Source of the DNA: Rathayibacter oskolensis
GTDB lineage: Bacteria > Actinomycetota > Actinomycetes > Actinomycetales > Microbacteriaceae
Length of the DNA stretch: 64,000 bases
NCBI RefSeq assembly: GCF_900177245.1
Contig: NZ_FXBM01000004.1
Coordinates: 124,001 to 188,000, forward strand
Direction: 5' to 3'
Of this stretch, positions 58,445 to 64,000 are shown piece after piece. The notes under the pieces are model-generated. The model was not told where the DNA came from. It did no database searches and was given only the letters and a program-made list of their open reading frames with translations. Every line of letters starts with the position of its first letter. The first letter of the stretch is position 1. The position numbers and the translations under genes are program-made.

Positions 58445-59508
58445 CCGCTCGCCTCCGACCGCAGCTCCGCGATCGCTGCCGTGAACTCGGCGCGGAGCCG
58501 CGCCTTCTGCTCCGGCGGGCAGAACGCCGCCTCCACCCCGTTCAGCGCGATCGTGCACGCGTCGTCGACGCTCAGGCCGAGCGCGGGAAGCGCCTCTCGG
58601 TACTCGCGCCCGATGTCGGTGCCGAAGAAGACGGCGTCGTCGGTCGACACCGTCACCCGCAGGCCCGCCCGCACCATCGCCGCGATGCGGTGGGCGGGGT
58701 CGAGGGTCCAGCCCGAGCAGATCGTGGTCGAGATCGGGGTGGTGGTGAAGCCGATGCCGGAGTCGCGGGCGCGCGCGACGAGGTCGGGGTCGTCGAGGAT
58801 CCGGTAGCCGTGGTCGATGCGGTCGACCCGGAGCTCGTCGAGGGCGATGCGCACCGCGTCCGGCTCGGAGCGGTCGGTCTCGCCGACGTGCGCGGTGAGC
58901 GAGAGGCCTGAGCGGCGGGCGAGCGCGAACGCCTCCGCGAACCGCGCCGGATCCTCCGCGCCCTCGGGAGTGAGGTCGTCCATCCCGAGCGCGACGACCT
59001 CGTCCCGCGGGTTCTCGCGCATCAGCTCGACGAGCTCGACCGCGCTCGCGGCCGATTCGCGCCGGTTGACCGCGACGACGAGGCCGAAACCGACGCCGAG
59101 GTCGGCCTCGGCGGCCCGCAGTCCGTCGATGACGGGGTCGATCAGCTCCGCATAGCCGAGCCCGCCCCAGCCGAGACTGCTCTGTCCGAGAAAGGCGCGA
59201 TCGGCGAAGTACTGCGGATTGATCGCGTACTCGCGGTAGCGCAGCCCCTGCGCCGCCGCCGCGCGGACGCCGTCGTAGGCGACCGTCGCCAGGTCGGCGG
59301 GCGTCCGCAGCACGCGGTGGGCGGCGCGGAAGGCGACCAGGAACTCCTTCAGATCGGCGAAGTCGAAGAGCGATGCGGGGTCGTCGGAGGCGAGGGTCAC
59401 GCCGTAGCGGTCGGCCGCGGCGACGAGGTGGGCGGCCGACATGGTCGACGCGAAGTGGCAGTGCAGCTCGGTCTTGGGCAGCAGCCGGAGGAGGTCGTCG
59501 TCGGTCAT
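58432..59508 (-). CDS. Adenosine deaminase-family protein
   Basis: This 358-residue zinc hydrolase of the adenosine/adenine deaminase family acts in the cytoplasm. Metal ligands are seen as His16 and His18 in TELHCHFAS, His in LTAHVGET (near 204) with its catalytic partner, and the Asp pair in VSTDDAVFFGT. The HCHF..TMS opening differs from the usual HLDGS/HLHL, so the substrate may not be adenosine. ATG overlaps the GNAT stop by 4 bases. Third gene of the GH35-GNAT-deaminase unit. Confidence 0.88.
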   Translation of the reverse strand: MTDDDLLRLLPKTELHCHFASTMSAAHLVAAADRYGVTLASDDPASLFDFADLKEFLVAFRAAHRVLRTPADLATVAYDGVRAAAAQGLRYREYAINPQYFADRAFLGQSSLGWGGLGYAELIDPVIDGLRAAEADLGVGFGLVVAVNRRESAASAVELVELMRENPRDEVVALGMDDLTPEGAEDPARFAEAFALARRSGLSLTAHVGETDRSEPDAVRIALDELRVDRIDHGYRILDDPDLVARARDSGIGFTTTPISTTICSGWTLDPAHRIAAMVRAGLRVTVSTDDAVFFGTDIGREYREALPALGLSVDDACTIALNGVEAAFCPPEQKARLRAEFTAAIAELRSEASGPHE

Positions 59509-60086
59509 CCTCGGCCCCGCTCGTGCGCGAGGACCGCCATCAGCACCTCGTCGTGGAACGCTCCGGCGTGGAAGACGGCGTCGCGGCGTCGCCCCTCCTC
59601 GGTGAAGCCCGCGCGGCGGTAGGCGGCCTGCGCGCGCGTGTTGAACGCCGCCGTCCGCAGCTCGATACGGTGCAGCCCCAGCTCGTCGAAGCCGTAGTCG
59701 ACGAGGGCGCCGACGGCGTCGGGCCCGAGCCCGCGTCCGACGGCGTGCGGCCCGAGGATGATCGCGAGGGTCGCGCAGCGGTGAGGGAGCGCGCCTCCGA
59801 ACAGCGTCGCGTGGCCGGCGAGCATGCCGTCGGCGAGCTCGACGACCGCGAAGCCGACGGCGCCGGGGGAGGCGTTCGTGCTCCACTCGCGGAGAGCCTC
59901 CGCCGCGCGGCCGACCGGACGCGGCAGCACGGTGCTCTGCTGCAGCACGGCCTGCTCCGGGTCGTTCCACCACGTCTCGACAGCCGCGAGGTCGTGCTCG
60001 GTCGCGGGGCGGAGGAGCGTCCGCTCCCCGCGCAGCAGGCGGCTCCCGTAGGCGGTCGCCGCGTCCTGGTCGGGGAGAGCAGTCAT
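59505..60086 (-). CDS. GNAT N-acetyltransferase (RimJ/RimL-like)
   Basis: This 193-residue acetyl-CoA-dependent acyltransferase is of the Acetyltransf_3 type. Marks: LLRPATEHDLAAVETWWNDPE at about 23-43, AIILGPHAVGRGLGPDAVGALVDYGFDELGLHRIEL (acetyl-CoA binding Q/RxxGxG variant GRGLGP) near 125, and FNTRAQAAYRRAGFTEEGRRRD. Start and stop overlap the flanking genes by 4 bases each, so the three genes are translated as a unit. Substrate is unknown; sugar amines or ribosomal proteins are typical. Confidence 0.88.
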   Translation of the reverse strand: MTALPDQDAATAYGSRLLRGERTLLRPATEHDLAAVETWWNDPEQAVLQQSTVLPRPVGRAAEALREWSTNASPGAVGFAVVELADGMLAGHATLFGGALPHRCATLAIILGPHAVGRGLGPDAVGALVDYGFDELGLHRIELRTAAFNTRAQAAYRRAGFTEEGRRRDAVFHAGAFHDEVLMAVLAHERGRG

Positions 60087-62356
60087 GCCGACCAGCCTGC
60101 CAGGCTCCCGAGGTCGAGGTGGTGGCGGACGGCGGTGAGCAGGCGGGCGGAGTCGACGCCCGCGAGGCCCGGCCGGCGCCGGCCGCGGACGCGCGCGTCG
60201 ACGAAGACGCCCGAGTCCTCGCGCCACGGCAGGATCCGCACCCGCACGGGCGAGGAGGCGAGCGCCTCGCGCCACGGCGCCAGGTCGATCTCCCAGCTCC
60301 TCCCCGACCAGAACTGGTCGGCGACGAGCACGCCGCCGATCTCGAGCCGGGCGACGTCGCCGCTCCACTCCAGGACGAGGACGGTCGCGGCGTCGGGATC
60401 CAGCTCGGCGATCCGGATCTCGACGACGGCCGCGTCGTCGAAGTCGCCGTCCTCGGGCGCCGACAGCCGGTCCATCGAGCCGCCGCGGCGCACGGGTGCT
60501 GCGGAGGAGTCGGCCCGGACGACCGCCACGGGCAGCTCGCGGATCGGCTCGTGCTCGGCGAGCCGGAGGTGCTCGAAGAGGTCGTCGGAGTCGCTGCCGA
60601 GTGCCGAGGAGCGGAGGACCGCGACCTCGGAGGCGCCCGTCCAGCGCTCGAGGACGATCCCCTCCCCGTCGACCACGACACCCCCGTCGACGAGCAGGGC
60701 GACCGACTCTCCGCCGACGTCCACCCGCCAGAGGAGGGAGGCCGTCGCGTCGTCGAGGATCACCAGCCGGGTGTCGCCGACCGTCACGACGCAGTCCCGG
60801 CCGGGGGCGCGATCGGGCAGCCAGCGCGGTCCCGCCGGTGTGTCGACGAGCGTGGCACCGCGGACCGTCTCGGTCGTCTCGAACTCGAGCTCGACGGGGA
60901 TGCCAGGGGAGCTGGCGAGGAAGACGACGGTGGCGGTGCCGTCCGAGAGCTCGGTGATCGGCTGCGCGGTCGCCGAGACCGCCTCGATCGACCCGAAGCG
61001 CTGACGCACGGGCCAGACGAAGAAGGCGCCGGACGGGACGCTGACCGGCTCGGAGGGGAGCGTCGTGACCGTGTCGCCGGTCGCGACCGAGAAGCGGACG
61101 CCGTCGACCCGCGGGAGCGGCTGCGCCGCCGGCTGGCGGTTGGTCACGAAGACGTAGCCGCGCCGCTCGTCGGCCCGCAGCGCCCAGCGCACCCCGGAGC
61201 CGGCGTCCGGCAGCGTCACGGGCAGGGCGGTGAGGGCGCCGCCCCAGCGCTCGAGGAAGAGGTGCTGACGGCGCAGGAGGTGGTAGTGCGGCCGGAGGGT
61301 GCCCGCGGCCCCGATCGGTGCGAAGAAGTCGTAGTCCTTACGCGGCATGTCGTTGGGGTAGCCGCTGTCGTGCGACTCCTGCAGGCCGCCGCCGTCGGCC
61401 CCGGTGACCTGGGTGGTGCCGTGGTACAGGTAGAAGCCCTGCCAGGCGGAGCCGCTGCCGATCTTGGTGAGGCCGAGTGCGGCGATGTCCTCGCCGTCGA
61501 CCAGCGGCCGGCGGTGGTAGGCGGTGGTCATCCCGCCGCCCAGCTCGCAGGTCAGGAACGGGTACCGGTGATCCTCCGCGACGGGCTCGACCGCCGACGT
61601 CGCTCCCCGCACGTCGGCGCCCACGGAGAGGTCGTCGCGAACGGTCGAGTACTCGAAGTGCATCCTCGCGAAGGGCGGCCACTCGATGTCCGCCTCCTCC
61701 CAGAAGGCGTCGGAGTAGCCGGCGTAGACCGGGGCGAGGCGGTCGAGGGGGACCTGCGCGCCTCCCCAGCCCGTGGCCACCCAGAGGGGAGCGCTCATGC
61801 CGACCTGCTCGGCCAGCTCGCGCAGGCGGGCGAGGTGCTCCGGCTGGTCGTACAGCTCGTTGTCGACCTGGATGCCCACGATCGGCGCCTCCGGATGCTC
61901 GGCGTCGCGGAAGAGCCCGCTCAGCTGCGTCGCGATGTCGCGGTACCAGCCCTCGACGACCTCGAGGTAGGCGGGGTCGTTCGTGCGGTGACGCACGGGC
62001 AGCTCCTGGAGCCAGTCCGGGAACCCGCCGTTGCGCGCCTCGCCGTGCGCCCACGGCCCGATGCGGAGCATGACGGAGAGGCCGGCCCGGTGCGCCTCCT
62101 CGACGAAGCGGCGCAGATCGAGGTGCCCGTCGAAGCGGCGCTCGCCGCGAGCCTCCTCGTGCAGGATCCAGATGACGTAGGTGGCGACCACGTCGATCCC
62201 GCCGGCGCGGATCTTCTGCAGCTCGTGCTGCCAGCGCTCGGGGCGGTCGCGGCTGAAGTGGTACTCGCCCATGACCGGGAACCACGGCTCGCCGCCGCGC
62301 CTGACCGAGGTCGAGTCGATGGAGATGGTCCCGGCGCGCTGATCGTCTCTGAACAC
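60083..62356 (-). CDS. Beta-galactosidase-like glycoside hydrolase, GH35
   Basis: This 757-residue enzyme has no signal peptide. N-terminal barrel marks: GEPWFPVMGEYHFSRDRPERW near residue 20, LRIGPWAHGEARNGGFPDWL near 97, VDNELYDQPEH with acid/base Glu167, and LTCELGGGMTTAYHRRP with nucleophile Glu271. The long C-terminal half is beta-sandwich (galactose-binding-like). The GTG start at 62356 has GAGGA adjacent, closer than ideal. It is 76 bases downstream of lacI on the same strand and overlaps the GNAT gene. Probably removes terminal beta-galactose from imported oligosaccharides. Confidence 0.9.
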   Translation of the reverse strand: MFRDDQRAGTISIDSTSVRRGGEPWFPVMGEYHFSRDRPERWQHELQKIRAGGIDVVATYVIWILHEEARGERRFDGHLDLRRFVEEAHRAGLSVMLRIGPWAHGEARNGGFPDWLQELPVRHRTNDPAYLEVVEGWYRDIATQLSGLFRDAEHPEAPIVGIQVDNELYDQPEHLARLRELAEQVGMSAPLWVATGWGGAQVPLDRLAPVYAGYSDAFWEEADIEWPPFARMHFEYSTVRDDLSVGADVRGATSAVEPVAEDHRYPFLTCELGGGMTTAYHRRPLVDGEDIAALGLTKIGSGSAWQGFYLYHGTTQVTGADGGGLQESHDSGYPNDMPRKDYDFFAPIGAAGTLRPHYHLLRRQHLFLERWGGALTALPVTLPDAGSGVRWALRADERRGYVFVTNRQPAAQPLPRVDGVRFSVATGDTVTTLPSEPVSVPSGAFFVWPVRQRFGSIEAVSATAQPITELSDGTATVVFLASSPGIPVELEFETTETVRGATLVDTPAGPRWLPDRAPGRDCVVTVGDTRLVILDDATASLLWRVDVGGESVALLVDGGVVVDGEGIVLERWTGASEVAVLRSSALGSDSDDLFEHLRLAEHEPIRELPVAVVRADSSAAPVRRGGSMDRLSAPEDGDFDDAAVVEIRIAELDPDAATVLVLEWSGDVARLEIGGVLVADQFWSGRSWEIDLAPWREALASSPVRVRILPWREDSGVFVDARVRGRRRPGLAGVDSARLLTAVRHHLDLGSLAGWSA

Positions 62357-62432
62357 TCCTCGACCGTAGGGCCTCGACGCCCACCGCCTCCAGCGGGCGA
62401 CGACGCTCCACCTGGACGATCCTCTGGTCGCG

Positions 62433-63461
62433 TCAGCGCAGCGGCGCGGTCGAGCTCCGCACCACCAGTCGCGCCGAGACCGCCGTGCGCTCCTGGTGCT
62501 CGCCGGTGCGGATCCGCGCCGCGAGCATCTGCAGCGCCTTCTCGCCGAGCAGCTGGTGGTCGAGGTGCATCGTGGTCAGCGGCGGCGAGTAGAACTCGGA
62601 GTCGGGCATGTCGTCGACGCCGACGATCGAGTAGTCGTCGGGCGCGCCGAACCCGCGCTCGGCCATCGCCCGGAGGAACCCGAGCGCGATCTGGTCGTTG
62701 GCGGCCGAGACCGCGGTGAACGACTCCGGATCGACGGCGCGTCCCTGCGCGGCGCCCGACTCCGCATCCCACTCCCGGCACCGCAGCACGTCGAGCGGCG
62801 CGACTCCCGCCTCGGCCAGCGCCGCCCGGTAGCCCCGCTCGCGGTCGACAGCCTCGTTGCGATCGCCGGGACCGGCGAGGTGCAGGATGCGCCGGTGGCC
62901 GAGCTCGAGCAGGTGCCGGGTGCCCAGGTAGCCGGCGCCGTAGGAGTCGGCGTAGGTCGAGTCCTCGGAGTGAGCGGCCCGCTCGGACCGCGTCACGACC
63001 GGGACCGAGGCGGCGATGTAGTCGGTGAGCTCGTCGAGCCCCTCGTAGGGCGTGCCGACGATGATGCCGTCGACCTGGAACGACAGCAGCTTGTCGACCG
63101 CGTTGAGCATCTCGAGCCGGGCGCTCGGCTCGTGCGGATCGACCTCGAGCAGCGCCGTGATCAGCGAGAGCCCCTCGGCGCGGGCGGCGCGGCTCACTCC
63201 GGTCAGCAGCTCGGAGTGGCCGTAGTTCAGCGGGCCCATCGCCAGGAAGCCGATCGTGTCGGTGCGCTGCACGCGCAGGTTGCGGGCGACGCGGTTGTGG
63301 CGGTAGCCGAGCTCGGCGATGGCCGCCTCGATCCGTGCGCGGGTGGCGGGAGCGACGTAGCCGCCGGTGAAGAAGCGCGAGACGGTCTGCGCCGACACCT
63401 CGGCCCGGCGGCCCACATCGGCCATGCTCGGCCGCGCTCGGGGAGCCGGGACGCTCGACAT
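62433..63461 (-). CDS. LacI-family regulator (GH35/ABC locus)
   Basis: This 342-residue repressor has helix-turn-helix PSMADVGRRAEVSAQTVSRF at about 11-30 and a sensor domain (GYLGTRHLLELGHRRILHLAG near 165, FTAVSAANDQIALGFLRAMAERG near 240). AAGGAG precedes ATG 63461. It is divergent from a binding-protein gene and leads the GH35 operon. Two palindromes in the 208-base divergent region are likely sites. Confidence 0.93.
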   Translation of the reverse strand: MSSVPAPRARPSMADVGRRAEVSAQTVSRFFTGGYVAPATRARIEAAIAELGYRHNRVARNLRVQRTDTIGFLAMGPLNYGHSELLTGVSRAARAEGLSLITALLEVDPHEPSARLEMLNAVDKLLSFQVDGIIVGTPYEGLDELTDYIAASVPVVTRSERAAHSEDSTYADSYGAGYLGTRHLLELGHRRILHLAGPGDRNEAVDRERGYRAALAEAGVAPLDVLRCREWDAESGAAQGRAVDPESFTAVSAANDQIALGFLRAMAERGFGAPDDYSIVGVDDMPDSEFYSPPLTTMHLDHQLLGEKALQMLAARIRTGEHQERTAVSARLVVRSSTAPLR

Positions 63462-63529
63462 CGACGCTCCTTCCTCCTCGGTGGGGGCCACTCTACTGAG
63501 GCCCACGCCGTTATCTGATCGTGACCTAT

Positions 63530-63572
63530 CAACCGGTTGGACGCATTGCCGCCCGAATGTGTTATCGATAAC
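63530..63572. promoter_or_regulatory. Twin palindromic operators between lacI and ABC genes
   Basis: CAACCGGTTG (63530-63539) and GTTATCGATAAC (63561-63572) are perfect palindromes with CG centres, the LacI-family form, with centres 32 bases apart. Confidence 0.72.
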
Positions 63573-63669
63573 GTATTGCTCACTCCCCGCCCGTCGCTAC
63601 GACTCCGATCGGGTGGATCCGACGTCGACGTCGCGCTGATGCGGTGTCGCGCAGCGAAAGGACGCGAAG

Positions 63670-64000
63670 ATGCGTGCACTGCCCCGATCCGTCGCATTCG
63701 TGACGGGCGCCCTCCTCCTCGCAGGCCTGGCCGGCTGCTCCGCCGGCGGCGGCGACACCGGCGGGACGACCGAGATCACCTGGTTCAAGCTGACCGAGTC
63801 GGCCGAGTCCGCGAACGACACCATCAATGGCATCGTCGAGGACTTCGAGGCCGCCAACCCCGACATCACCGTGAAGATCGAGGAGCGCTCGACCGACGCC
63901 CACAAGGACGCCCTGCGCACCACGCTCGGCACGAGCGGGTCGCCCGACGTCTTCTTCTCGTGGGCCGGCCCCGGCCTCGGCGGCGAGTTCATCGACGCCG
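63670..64000 (+). CDS. ABC transporter solute-binding lipoprotein, partial (C-terminus off window)
   Basis: The first 110 residues are visible: signal peptide with lipobox LAGC near residue 22, then TEITWFKLTESAESAN and DFEAANPDITVKIEERSTDAHKDALRTTLGTSGSPDVFFSW, the family-1 carbohydrate-binding layout. AAAGGA lies 9-10 bases before ATG 63670. It is divergent from lacI and presumably starts a transporter operon that supplies the GH35 enzyme. Confidence 0.92.
   Translation, partial: MRALPRSVAFVTGALLLAGLAGCSAGGGDTGGTTEITWFKLTESAESANDTINGIVEDFEAANPDITVKIEERSTDAHKDALRTTLGTSGSPDVFFSWAGPGLGGEFIDA

Overview
The window is GC-rich (about 70% G+C), densely coded DNA from an actinobacterium, most likely a member of the Microbacteriaceae (Rathayibacter/Curtobacterium/Clavibacter-like). 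This rests on codon use, DUF222-HNH genes, LAXTG-type wall-anchoring signals and a guanidine-III riboswitch of actinobacterial type. The genus is inference; no rRNA or tRNA gene is present. The only gene-free stretch over 300 bases is 30502-30822, which holds regulatory DNA.

The main theme is uptake and breakdown of plant cell-wall sugars, and it fits the side chains and backbone of rhamnogalacturonan I best. From the left: a TRAP transporter operon (dctPQM, 1-2757) with its LacI repressor and a secreted GH3 enzyme (4569-7151) that share tandem GGCAAC sites; a giant double-GH43 secreted enzyme (21198-25514); a YtfQRT-YjfF pentose/galactofuranose-type ABC transporter (25715-30501); a LacI repressor (30823-31851); an oligosaccharide ABC transporter with an intracellular GH42 beta-galactosidase (32039-37259); a wall-anchored PL11 rhamnogalacturonan lyase (40888-43446); an orphan sugar ABC ATPase and another LacI (43700-46370); a second secreted GH43 (46551-49475); and a lacI-GH35-GNAT-deaminase operon facing a new ABC transporter that runs off the right edge (58432-64000). 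GTTACCG-type sites upstream of the double GH43, ytfQ, lacI and the ABC-GH42 operon suggest one LacI regulon.

Between these lie stand-alone modules. They are a formaldehyde RuMP pair (hxlB-hxlA) beside an unusual ATPase-LuxR fusion regulator; sugE under a guanidine-III riboswitch; osmC behind two GAAC-N4-GTTC boxes; a YefM-YoeB toxin-antitoxin pair; an arsenic-type pair (ArsR-ArsC fusion plus ArsC) with twin operators; a UvrA2-like ATPase; a molybdopterin oxidoreductase; and a two-component flavin monooxygenase set with a TetR operator. Two paralogous DUF222-HNH genes sit 26 kb apart. A WxL/DUF916-like surface protein pair lies at 19363-21125.

There are also non-coding repeats. Two 74-76-nt inverted repeats (43571 and 58369) have near-identical arms and loops of exactly the same 42-nt length. 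Very long hairpins lie at convergent gene ends (7164, 55534), and hairpins follow the binding-protein genes inside two transport operons. No CRISPR array, insertion sequence, prophage or RNA gene was seen.
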